DNA from: Candidatus Bathyarchaeota archaeon
GTDB taxonomy: Archaea > Thermoproteota > Bathyarchaeia > Bathyarchaeales > UBA233
Direction: 5' to 3'
DNA length: 15,279 nt
Assembly: GCA_003661945.1 (NCBI GenBank)
Contig: QMXC01000004.1
Span: 1 to 15,279, forward strand
Shown: positions 6,451 through 12,984 of the stretch, one piece after another
Numbering within the stretch: position 1 is the first letter of the stretch
Layout of the letters: each line of letters begins with the position of its first letter
Notes under the pieces: model-generated
What the model was told of the DNA's origin: nothing
The model's database searches: none
The model's input: only the letters and a program-made list of their open reading frames with translations
Made by a program: the position numbers and the translations under genes

Positions 6451-8046
6451 CTAGATGGGAAATATGCCGGATTTGCCTCCGAGGGAATTTTCTGCGATGC
6501 CTAAAGCGGTTATCCATATCCTATCGCTTCTGACGAATCCTTGTTTTTCAACGCGTATCCATGAAGAGCAAAAAACTGTTACTGTTAGGCTTCCGCTGGA
6601 ATCTGTTAGATAGGTTAGCCCCATAAAGAAGACGGTGGCGTTTTCAAGGGGCTCCCAAGAAGCAGATGTATCGTTATAGTACAGCGTTTGAACCCGAAGG
6701 GCATTGCCTATTTGCACTTTTGTAGCGTTAACGATTAGTTTGATTGGCAGCGCTGTCCATTCACCATAGTAGAATAGGACTTCTCGATGCGGTGGAGATG
6801 GAGGCGAAGTTTCGTTAAGCACGAAATTGTCAGCGCCCACCCACGGCATGACGTAATCCACGCGGTAAAGCCAGCCGCTCATTCCCGCAGCGTCTTCTCC
6901 AGCGACGCTGTAGAGATACAAGCCCCAAGCTGTTTCCTGCACCTTATAGTTGAAGCCGCCTATTTCAGCCGCTGTGTCGAGGGCGCCTAAAGCGGTTGGT
7001 TTAAGGAACAGATGCTCATTGCTCGCGTCGTCTATTATGATCGATGCAGAAACGAAAGTTCTTCTCCGCCAGATAGTTCGGCTACTTCCTTCGATTCGCA
7101 GATAAACGGCGAAGCCGTTCACCGGATACTGCCTATAACACAGCGCTACGATTGCATAAGAGGTTAGCAACGGCTTGTTAACCCACGGCGGATTATAAGT
7201 GGACCAGTTGAAGGAGCCGTCGGGGTTCTGAAGGCTCAACAAGTGGTCGATTACGCTGTTGCCGTCTACAGTCCACTCTGCGGGATCTTCGTTCATAGCG
7301 ACTATTCCGCTTATTCCCCAAGAATCAGAGCCGCTGTTAGTTTCGCCCCAAGATGGGAAACCTCCATTGGGTTGCTGGTTCTGTTTAAGGTAGTTCCGGG
7401 CTTTTCGTATGCAGATAGAGGATTCGGGGCGACCAGCAGATATTAGAGCCATAATCGCCGCCGCCGTATCGTCAACGTCGCTGTCGTATCCTACACCCCA
7501 GCTCCATCCACCGTCAGGGTTCTGGTTTTCTTGGATAAAGCTGAGCGACTGCTGAATTATGGTTGAATTAACGGGTTCCCCGGCGGATACTAGAGCGATT
7601 ACACCCCAGAAATCGTCGAAAAGATAGTAAGTTTCACCTATCTGCCCATTATTGAAGTGTCCTTTCAGCAATGCAACATAGTCGGTTCCGTTGATGTCGT
7701 AGGGATTCTCCCCAGCAGCAGTCATCGACAATATGAAACGGGCAATGTCCGACGGCTTATTCAAGTCTAACAGGTCGGTGTTGTTTTTCAAGTAGTCCAC
7801 GATGGATACTCCAGCGGGAGCCCATGTATGTGGATCTTCCCCAGCAGCAGCTATCGCCATAGTTGCCCAGCTAGACGTAGCGTAATTTTCAATGCAGCCG
7901 TCCGGCTGCTGAACGCTTCGTAAATAATCAAGCGCATCTGATACGGGGTCAGGGTTTCCGAGAACTTTTGATGTTAAGGGTTGAAATATTGCTGTGAATA
8001 GGGTTATGAGGCATATGGCTATGATGAACGAGTTTTTTATTTTCAT
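6451..8046 (-). CDS. Secreted transcobalamin-like protein: alpha/alpha toroid + DUF4430 + Ig-like domain
   Basis: The protein has 531 residues. Residues 6-30 are a signal peptide (hydrophobic from NSFIIAICLITLF). Residues about 33-305 carry helical-hairpin repeats of the prenyltransferase/terpene-cyclase toroid type, with turns QQPDG (46-50), QNPDGG (175-180), QQPNGG (224-229) and QNPDGS (273-278) followed by hydrophobic helices such as DDTAAAIMALISAG (192-205). Residues about 311-430 form a DUF4430-type beta domain (ALGALDTAAEIGGFNYKV at 352-369, GWLYRVDYVMPWVGADNF at 391-408). Residues about 435-515 look like an Ig-like or carboxypeptidase-regulatory fold. Toroid plus DUF4430 is the order found in animal transcobalamin and intrinsic factor. 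There is no C-terminal anchor. It precedes an ECF S component and another DUF4430 protein on the same strand, so I infer extracellular ligand capture. The toroid holds a DxDD sequence (190-193), but the domain is too short for a triterpene cyclase. The ATG has GGAG close upstream. Confidence 0.8.
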   Translation of the reverse strand: MKIKNSFIIAICLITLFTAIFQPLTSKVLGNPDPVSDALDYLRSVQQPDGCIENYATSSWATMAIAAAGEDPHTWAPAGVSIVDYLKNNTDLLDLNKPSDIARFILSMTAAGENPYDINGTDYVALLKGHFNNGQIGETYYLFDDFWGVIALVSAGEPVNSTIIQQSLSFIQENQNPDGGWSWGVGYDSDVDDTAAAIMALISAGRPESSICIRKARNYLKQNQQPNGGFPSWGETNSGSDSWGISGIVAMNEDPAEWTVDGNSVIDHLLSLQNPDGSFNWSTYNPPWVNKPLLTSYAIVALCYRQYPVNGFAVYLRIEGSSRTIWRRRTFVSASIIIDDASNEHLFLKPTALGALDTAAEIGGFNYKVQETAWGLYLYSVAGEDAAGMSGWLYRVDYVMPWVGADNFVLNETSPPSPPHREVLFYYGEWTALPIKLIVNATKVQIGNALRVQTLYYNDTSASWEPLENATVFFMGLTYLTDSSGSLTVTVFCSSWIRVEKQGFVRSDRIWITALGIAENSLGGKSGIFPI

Positions 8047-8060
8047 CTCTCCTTTCTCCC

Positions 8061-8081
8061 TTGGATGGATTATCCATCCAA
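8061..8081. repeat. Perfect 10-bp inverted repeat, probable operator of the toroid gene
   Basis: The arms TTGGATGGAT and ATCCATCCAA are separated by one T. The element lies 14-35 nt before the ATG of the toroid gene and about 25 nt after its TATA-like box, so it covers the predicted transcription start. A dimeric repressor bound here would block initiation. As RNA it could also form a small hairpin just before the ribosome site. Confidence 0.7.
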
Positions 8082-8096
8082 TTTGAATAGCAGAAA

Positions 8097-8106
8097 CTTA
8101 AAAACA
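8097..8106 (-). promoter_or_regulatory. Putative TATA box of the toroid gene
   Basis: The minus strand reads TGTTTTTAAG, preceded by a purine-rich CGAAA that could be a BRE. A transcription start about 26 nt downstream would fall inside the inverted repeat at 8061-8081. A second A/T element (ACTTTTAAGC) lies about 15 nt further upstream. Confidence 0.45.
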
Positions 8107-8129
8107 TTTCGCTTAAAAGTTTTGTTAAT

Positions 8130-8396
8130 TCAAGACAATAAAGAAGTTAGTTTTGCCTCTACATCTTTTCTGTTCTTTACGTTTTTTATTATGATTTTTC
8201 CGTTTTTGTATAATCGCAGTGTGGCTTTTTGGAATTCAAGGTCGTAGATTATGTTCGCCACTGAACGTATTAGTTTTACTTTTCGCAGAATCTTGTTTAT
8301 GGCTTCGTCTTTCTTTTCGTATTTCAACACTACTACGAAGTCTTTTTCTGCACCACATGTTTCTTCGATTCGAGCTACGTATGTTTCTAGGGTCAT
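8130..8396 (-). CDS. Small unknown protein, last gene of the Fe-S assembly operon
   Basis: The 88-residue protein starts 14 nt after the SufS stop, with AAGGA about 10 nt before its ATG, so it is very probably co-transcribed with the Fe-S genes. It is charged (many Lys and Glu), has no membrane segment, and carries one Cys (residue 14, in EETCGAEKDF). Pattern reading suggests alternating strands and helices: FVVVLKYEKK (20-29), a helix near 30-45, then ATLRLYKNGKIIIKNV (58-73) and a closing helix DVEAKLTSLL. The hairpin plus helix at the end resembles half of a TBP-like fold, but this is only an impression. I do not recognise the family. Position suggests a role tied to sulfur transfer or cluster assembly. 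Confidence 0.7.
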   Translation of the reverse strand: MTLETYVARIEETCGAEKDFVVVLKYEKKDEAINKILRKVKLIRSVANIIYDLEFQKATLRLYKNGKIIIKNVKNRKDVEAKLTSLLS

Positions 8397-8410
8397 CGCA
8401 GAGTCTTCCT

Positions 8411-9637
8411 TTACAGCATTTTTAAGGCTTCTACGAATCTGTCAATTTCTTCTTGTGTGTTATAGATGTAGAAGCTTGCGCGTACGGTGTGTCTTACACC
8501 TAATTGTTGATGAAGGGGTTCCGCGCAGTGAAAGCCGCTTCGAACCATTATTCCGAAATTGTCTAGGAAAAGCGCTACGTCATGAGAGTCGAAGCCGTCC
8601 ACAAGAAAGGGAACTATTCCGGTTTTAATCGAAATATCCGTCGAACCTACAATGTGAACCTTTTCGAGTTCACCGAGTTTCTCCAAAGCATATGAAGTCA
8701 AAGCCTTTTCATGTTGCTCCACGTTTTCCATCCCTATTTTCCGTAGGTATCTGACTGCTTCCATCAAGCCTACCCCGCCGCTGATGTTAGGGGTCCCCGC
8801 CTCGAACTTCCACGGCAAATCATTCAATTCAACGGCGCACCGTTTAAGCACATTATCATATTTTACATGTCTAATCATGGAGCCTCCGCCGTGGAAGGGC
8901 GGCATATCTTCCAGCAATGATTTTTTGCCATATAGAACCCCTATACCTGTAGGCGCAAGCATCTTGTGCCCCGAAAAAGCCAGAAAATCCACGTCAAGCG
9001 CTTTTACGTCTACAGGCATGTGTGGAGCCGATTGAGCCGCGTCCACGATGACCAGAGCGTCATGCTCATGCGCGGTTGTGGCTATTCGTTTCACGTCGTT
9101 GATTATGCCTGTAACATTCGAAACTTGAGGCACGCATACGAGTCGGGTTTTGTCGTTGATAAGCTCCTCAAAAGACTGGTAGTTCAGTAGTCCGTCCGGT
9201 GTTACGTTTACGTATTTCACTTGGAAGCCTTTGAGCTTAGAGAGGAATTCCCATGGAAGGATGTTGCTGTGATGGTCCATCAGCGTGGTGATTACTTCGT
9301 CTCCGCTGTTTAACCTGTTGAGCGCGAAAGAGTATGCGACGAGGTTTAGGGCTTCGGTTGTTCCTCTCACGAAGACTATTTCTTCCATTCCATCAGCGTT
9401 TATGAAACGAGCTACCTCTCGGTGAGCTTCTTCGTAAAGTTCAGATGCTTCTTGCGAAAGGGTGTGAACGCCGCGGTGAACGTTTGCGTATGAATGTTTG
9501 TAGAGGTTTTCTACGGCTTTCAGCACTTGTATGGGTTTTTGCGAACTTGCGGCGTTATCGAAATATATGAGCGGGTTGCCGTTTATCCTTCTTTCGAGCA
9601 CTGGAAAGTCTTTTCTAACCTCGTATGGGTCTAACAT
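8411..9637 (-). CDS. sufS: Cysteine desulfurase, class II (SufS type)
   Basis: This PLP enzyme takes sulfur from cysteine as a protein persulfide and releases alanine, supplying Fe-S assembly. At 408 residues it has the usual length. Motifs are DNAASSQKP (27-35), YANVHRGVHT (50-59), DHHSNILPWE (121-130, His123 stacking on PLP), VDAAQSAPHMPVDV (198-211, Asp199 and Gln202), FSGHKMLAPTGIGVLYG (221-237, Schiff-base Lys225), FEAGTPNI (278-285) and the active-site segment RSGFHCAEPLHQQL (366-379) with Cys371 and substrate Arg386. All catalytic residues are present. The RSGFHC form replaces the common RTGHHC. It overlaps the scaffold gene by one base (TAATG), so translation is coupled. It is likely the main sulfur donor to the adjacent IscU. 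Confidence 0.96.
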   Translation of the reverse strand: MLDPYEVRKDFPVLERRINGNPLIYFDNAASSQKPIQVLKAVENLYKHSYANVHRGVHTLSQEASELYEEAHREVARFINADGMEEIVFVRGTTEALNLVAYSFALNRLNSGDEVITTLMDHHSNILPWEFLSKLKGFQVKYVNVTPDGLLNYQSFEELINDKTRLVCVPQVSNVTGIINDVKRIATTAHEHDALVIVDAAQSAPHMPVDVKALDVDFLAFSGHKMLAPTGIGVLYGKKSLLEDMPPFHGGGSMIRHVKYDNVLKRCAVELNDLPWKFEAGTPNISGGVGLMEAVRYLRKIGMENVEQHEKALTSYALEKLGELEKVHIVGSTDISIKTGIVPFLVDGFDSHDVALFLDNFGIMVRSGFHCAEPLHQQLGVRHTVRASFYIYNTQEEIDRFVEALKML

Positions 9638-10131
9638 TATTGCTGACCGTCCATTCTTTTGGCAAGCCTTTCAGCGAGTTCTTCCTCTTCCAAGGCTTGT
9701 TTTTCCTCGAAGGTTAATTCTTTTGGAAGCCATTTCGGCGTATAGCCTTTTTCCTCGTAGTATTTGCGTATGGCTCTTCGAAGGGCGCCTACAGCTAGGA
9801 TTCCGCAGTGAAACTTTATGGAGGGAAGCCCGCCGATTTCTTCAACTATTTTTTTCCACGAAACGTTCCACGCTTGTTTGAGCGTCTTGTTTTTAATCAT
9901 CTCGGTTAAAATGCTGGACGTGGCGATGTTAGCAGCGCACCCGTAGCTTTCAAACGAGGCTTTTCTGATTACTTCTTCGTCGTCTATTTTCAGGTAGAAG
10001 GTTATCATGTCTCCGCACATGGGGTTTCCAGCCACGGCGGAAACCGTTGCGTCTTCCATCCTACCTAGGTTTTTGGGGTTCCGAAAAAGTTCGAGCACTT
10101 TCTGGTTGTAGGGGAGGGGAACTCGAGACAT
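9637..10131 (-). CDS. iscU: Fe-S cluster scaffold protein, IscU/SufU family
   Basis: New Fe-S clusters are built on this scaffold from iron and desulfurase-derived sulfur. The three cluster cysteines are Cys39 in GNPMCGDM, Cys65 in SYGCAANIATSS and Cys109 in KFHCGILAVGAL. Asp41 next to the first Cys and His108 before the third are also kept. LPSIK (102-106) occupies the place of the LPPVK chaperone-binding motif of bacterial IscU, in a relaxed form. At 164 residues it is longer than the usual 125-145. The extra part is a C-terminal charged helix (about 138-160, Glu-rich then Arg/Lys-rich). It overlaps both neighbours by one base (TAATG junctions) and so is translated with an IscS-like protein before it and SufS after it. 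Confidence 0.95.
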   Translation of the reverse strand: MSRVPLPYNQKVLELFRNPKNLGRMEDATVSAVAGNPMCGDMITFYLKIDDEEVIRKASFESYGCAANIATSSILTEMIKNKTLKQAWNVSWKKIVEEIGGLPSIKFHCGILAVGALRRAIRKYYEEKGYTPKWLPKELTFEEKQALEEEELAERLAKRMDGQQ

Positions 10132-11357
10132 TAGGATACCACCGTTGAACCTACGATTTTTCTTATCCGCTGAACTGCTTCGGGAAACACTTTGAGTACA
10201 TAAGCTATATCTTCTTCGGTATGTAAACGCGTAACCTTCATCAAAATGCTCCCATGCGCCGCCTCAAACCTTCTACCAATAGCGGTTAAAACGTGGCTCG
10301 GCTGCAAAAGCCTACGCGTGCAAGCACTCCCGCTGGAAACATAAACGCCTTTCAAGCTTAACTCGATGGTCAAAGCTTCGCCTTCACAACGCAAAAAGCT
10401 AATGTTCACGTTGTCCGGAGCCCGCTTATCACCAGACGGTCCATTCAACAAAGTATCCGACACTCGTGAGAGAAGCCCGTTCATAAGTTTGTCTCGAAGC
10501 CTACGCATATGCCCAATGTTTTTGTCCAAATCAGTGAACGTCAGCTCCGAAGCCTTAGCAAACCCCACGATTAGAGGCGTATTTTCTATGCCCGGCCAAA
10601 ACTTCTGCGTCGCGATTTGGCCCTCGATTATTTTTTCGATTTTTGTTCCCTGTTTCACGTAGAGGGCGCCTACTCCGCGGGGTCCAAGTATTTTGTAGCT
10701 GCTTATGGTTGCTAGGTCTATGTCTGTTTTTGAGAAGTCTAGCTTCATTTTGCCGTAGGCGTCGGAAAAGTCTGTGTGGAAAACCGTGTTGGGGTTTCTG
10801 GTTTTGACTATTTCTGCGGCTTCTTTTATGGGTTGGATTGTTCCTATTTCTGGGTTGACAGCGGCTATGCTGACTATGAGGGTTTCCTTGTCAACTGCTT
10901 CTTCAAGGTTTTCAAGGTTGATGAAGCCTTCGGCGTCTACCGGAATCTTTACTGTTTTGCAGCCGAATTTTTCTTCAAGCATTTTCGCTACGTGCAGTAT
11001 GGTTACGGGCTCGATTTCTGAAACAACTATTTTCTTTCTTTTGGCTTTGGATGCTAAGGCTGCTCCTATTAAAGCGAGGTTGTTGGCTTCGGTTTCTCCA
11101 GGGGTAAAGGCTATTTCTTCCGGAGTCTTCGCACCGGCATATTTTGCGATTTTCTGCGCAGCCTTCATTATGGCTTCATAGGCTTCCCATCCCGGTTTAT
11201 GAGTTAACGCCGGGTTGCCGTATCCCCGCGTTGTAAAGTAGGGCAGCATCGCTTCAACGACTTCTTCTGGAACCGGGCTTGAGTTTTCGATGTCCAGGTA
11301 TACTTCCCGTTCAAGTTTCTCGTGGGCTTTGATGAGTTCTTCTACGTTTTCTATCAA
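10131..11357 (-). CDS. Degenerate IscS/NifS-like protein (class I cysteine desulfurase homologue)
   Basis: The 408-residue chain follows the class I desulfurase fold: GETEANNLAL (87-96), NPEIGTIQP (168-176), SSYKILGPRGVGALYV (219-234) and the mobile loop VSSGSACTRRLLQPSHVL (340-357). The PLP Lys222 and loop Cys346 are kept. Aligned by eye to E. coli IscS, several key positions differ: PLP-stacking His104 is Pro117, Gln183 is Asp199, His205 is Tyr221, the G-x-R-x-GTEN stretch reads KFWPGIENT, and substrate-binding Arg356 is Leu372. It may not act on free cysteine. It could be a scaffold partner of IscU, as known for the PLP-lysine-lacking IscS of Archaeoglobus fulgidus, or it could use another sulfur source. 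The start is TTG with AAGGA 6 nt before it; the next Met is far inside. It heads the operon. Confidence 0.88.
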   Translation of the reverse strand: MIENVEELIKAHEKLEREVYLDIENSSPVPEEVVEAMLPYFTTRGYGNPALTHKPGWEAYEAIMKAAQKIAKYAGAKTPEEIAFTPGETEANNLALIGAALASKAKRKKIVVSEIEPVTILHVAKMLEEKFGCKTVKIPVDAEGFINLENLEEAVDKETLIVSIAAVNPEIGTIQPIKEAAEIVKTRNPNTVFHTDFSDAYGKMKLDFSKTDIDLATISSYKILGPRGVGALYVKQGTKIEKIIEGQIATQKFWPGIENTPLIVGFAKASELTFTDLDKNIGHMRRLRDKLMNGLLSRVSDTLLNGPSGDKRAPDNVNISFLRCEGEALTIELSLKGVYVSSGSACTRRLLQPSHVLTAIGRRFEAAHGSILMKVTRLHTEEDIAYVLKVFPEAVQRIRKIVGSTVVS

Positions 11358-11431
11358 CGCTGTTCCTTTTCCTCTTTCGAAAGTTATTTAACACTGTTAA
11401 AATATAAACTTACCTCAAGAGAAGACGAAAA
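11358..11431. promoter_or_regulatory. Divergent promoter region of the Fe-S operon and the Cys-rich regulator
   Basis: These 74 nt separate two divergent transcription units. AAAATATAAA (11399-11408) is near-symmetric. On plus it is about 27 nt before the ATG at 11432, which fits a leaderless regulator transcript. On minus it, or TTAAATAA at 11391-11384, can serve the Fe-S operon, whose ribosome site (GAGGAAAAGGA) lies at about 11373-11363. Two palindromes sit between the promoters and the operon start. Confidence 0.5.
11387..11401. repeat. 15-bp palindrome TTTAACA-C-TGTTAAA, probable operator
   Basis: Two perfect 7-bp arms flank a single C. The element adjoins the shared TATA-like sequence between the Fe-S operon and the regulator gene, so a bound dimer could affect both promoters. 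A second, shorter perfect palindrome, CTTTCGAAAG, lies at 11374-11383 next to the operon's ribosome site. Confidence 0.65.
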
Positions 11432-11821
11432 ATGAAGCCGCCATGCATGACCATAGTCAAACATGTTCTCCCAGCGGTAAGGGCGCTCATAGCCAAAGAC
11501 CTAACAGAAAAACACGGCTTAAGAAAAATCAACGCAGCCAAAAAACTGGGGTTGTCGCCAGCAGCCCTCACCCAATATCAAAAAGGACTACGGGGAAGAG
11601 ACTTTACAGAGAAAATTTTACAGTCGAAAAACGCTATGGAACTTATCACAGAAACAGCTGAAGCCCTAGCGAACGGAGAGGCTGCTTCCTCAGAATCCGT
11701 TATGGTAAAGCTGTGTCAGATATGCCGCACTCTAAGGAAGGAAGGAATAGTTTGCGCTACACATTACAAGGAATTCCCAGAACTTGAAGGCGTAGAATGC
11801 ACCGTATGTAAAAAGCAGTAG
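11432..11821 (+). CDS. Archaeal HTH regulator with a Cys-rich C-terminus
   Basis: The 129-residue protein has an N-terminal helix-turn-helix: residues about 31-53 read RKINAAKKLGLSPAALTQYQKG, the pattern of archaeal XRE-like regulators where the recognition helix follows LGLSPAALTQY. The C-terminal part holds five cysteines, Cys95-x2-Cys98, Cys108 and Cys123-x2-Cys126, and there is one more at Cys5. This layout suits zinc or an Fe-S cluster. The gene diverges from the Fe-S assembly operon with only 74 nt between them and a 15-bp palindrome in the gap, so I infer that it controls that operon, and perhaps itself, in response to metal or cluster status, similar in logic to bacterial IscR though unrelated in fold. 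The ATG has no Shine-Dalgarno and a TATA box about 27 nt before it, so the message is probably leaderless. Confidence 0.85.
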   Translation: MKPPCMTIVKHVLPAVRALIAKDLTEKHGLRKINAAKKLGLSPAALTQYQKGLRGRDFTEKILQSKNAMELITETAEALANGEAASSESVMVKLCQICRTLRKEGIVCATHYKEFPELEGVECTVCKKQ

Positions 11822-11937
11822 AAAAGGGTCAGCGCAGGTTAGTGGCGTTTTCACAGCACATGAAGGCTCTCCGCCGTCGCCTCACATCATCCCAGAAGAA
11901 GGATAAACAACGGCGCAATTTATCAGTTTCTCCGCAT

Positions 11938-11982
11938 CTTTTAAATCAGAGACAAGAACATTTTACAACTTCCCATTAGGAG
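11938..11982 (+). promoter_or_regulatory. Promoter and ribosome site of the asparaginase gene
   Basis: CTTTTAAATC (11938-11947) is a good TATA-like element about 50 nt before the GTG at 11994. AGGAG at 11978-11982 lies 11 nt before that GTG. The ATG at 11987 is in another frame and is not the start. The rest of the 172-nt gap after the regulator gene shows no feature I can name. Confidence 0.45.
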
Positions 11983-11993
11983 AGAGATGAACC

Positions 11994-12959
11994 GTGAAGC
12001 AGAAGCCAGTAATCGTCGTTCACGGCGGAGCTGGAACATGGCAGCCGGAAAGAAGTGGCCCGGGACTCGAGGGAGTAAGAAGAGCAGCTGAGACAGGCTT
12101 CGAAGTTTTGGCTCGAGGCGGCTCCGCGTTGGACGCTGTGGAAGAAGCCGTAGCGGTTATGGAGGACGATGGCGCGTTTAACGCGGGTTACGGCTCCTCT
12201 TTAACAATCGATAAACGCGTCGAGATGGAAGCTTCGATAATGGACGGGAAAACCTTACGAGCTGGAGCCGTAGGGCTTTTAAGAGACATTAGAAACCCCG
12301 TTCGGCTAGCACGGCTGGTTATGGAGAAAACAGACCATGTGTTCATCGTAGGTGAGGGAGCAGAGAAGATAGCGGAAGTTTTCGGTTTGGGAAAACGAAA
12401 CCCGGTGAGCGAGCTTAGGTTGACGTATTGGAAGCGGCAGATGAAAGCCCTAAACGAGAGAAAATTCCCGCTTCCAAAGCTAGCGGAACTCGCAAAAGCA
12501 CATCCGGACGTTTTCAGCTTAGAAACCGTTGGCGCCGTAGCCCTAGACAAGGAAGGAAACGTCGCAGCGGCAACCTCCACCGGGGGATTTCCGCTCAAGA
12601 TTCCCGGCAGAATAGGCGACTCACCGCTTATTGGATGCGGCACCTATGCGGATAACGCTTGCGGCGCGTGTTCAGCCACAGGCGTAGGCGAAGTTGCCAT
12701 AAGGCTTGTTTTAGCTAAAACCGTGTGCAACTATATGAACAGAGGAAAAACCGCGGAGGAAGCCGTTGAAACAGCTATTCGACTAGTGAACACGCGGCTA
12801 CCCGACATTTACAATTCCATGGGACTAATCGCTGTAGACACGAAGGGAAACATAGGCGCAGCGCATAATTCGCCTAACCTCTGCTGGGCATACATGAACA
12901 ATGAAATGTCGGAACCAAAGGCTGCGCTTACAGCCAGAAAAATAGAGGGAAAACTCTAA
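11994..12959 (+). CDS. iaaA: Isoaspartyl peptidase / plant-type L-asparaginase (Ntn hydrolase)
   Basis: This family hydrolyses beta-aspartyl (isoaspartyl) dipeptides and asparagine. It is made as one chain that cuts itself to expose an N-terminal Thr. Motifs are VVHGGAGTW (8-16), NAGYGSSLT (63-71), EASIMDG (79-85), the cleavage site SLETVGAVALD (175-185) with predicted nucleophile Thr178, ATSTGG (193-198), GRIGDSPLIGCGTYAD (205-220, substrate Arg206 and Asp209) and SATGVGE (227-233). The residue before the nucleophile is Glu-Thr; many relatives have Asp-Thr at this site. The 321-residue length is standard. The gene starts with GTG, with AGGAG 11 nt upstream, and has its own promoter. Its role is probably to clear isoaspartyl peptides from protein turnover. 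It does not form an operon with its neighbours. Confidence 0.94.
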   Translation: MKQKPVIVVHGGAGTWQPERSGPGLEGVRRAAETGFEVLARGGSALDAVEEAVAVMEDDGAFNAGYGSSLTIDKRVEMEASIMDGKTLRAGAVGLLRDIRNPVRLARLVMEKTDHVFIVGEGAEKIAEVFGLGKRNPVSELRLTYWKRQMKALNERKFPLPKLAELAKAHPDVFSLETVGAVALDKEGNVAAATSTGGFPLKIPGRIGDSPLIGCGTYADNACGACSATGVGEVAIRLVLAKTVCNYMNRGKTAEEAVETAIRLVNTRLPDIYNSMGLIAVDTKGNIGAAHNSPNLCWAYMNNEMSEPKAALTARKIEGKL

Positions 12960-12984
12960 CGTCGACAAGCCTTTGTGAAGTTTT

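Noticed and set aside
6451..8046. Squalene-hopene-type cyclase as the function of the toroid protein
   Set aside because: It has a signal peptide, a domain of less than half the needed length and a C-terminal DUF4430 region; the DxDD sequence alone is not enough.
10774..11181. 135-codon plus-strand frame opposite the IscS-like gene
   Set aside because: It is antisense to a family member with visible motifs; the hydrophobic look of the translation is a by-product of the opposite strand.
11822..11993. Possible tRNA or small RNA in the gap before the asparaginase gene
   Set aside because: I could not find a cloverleaf, a T-loop sequence or paired C and D boxes; only a promoter-like element is supportable.
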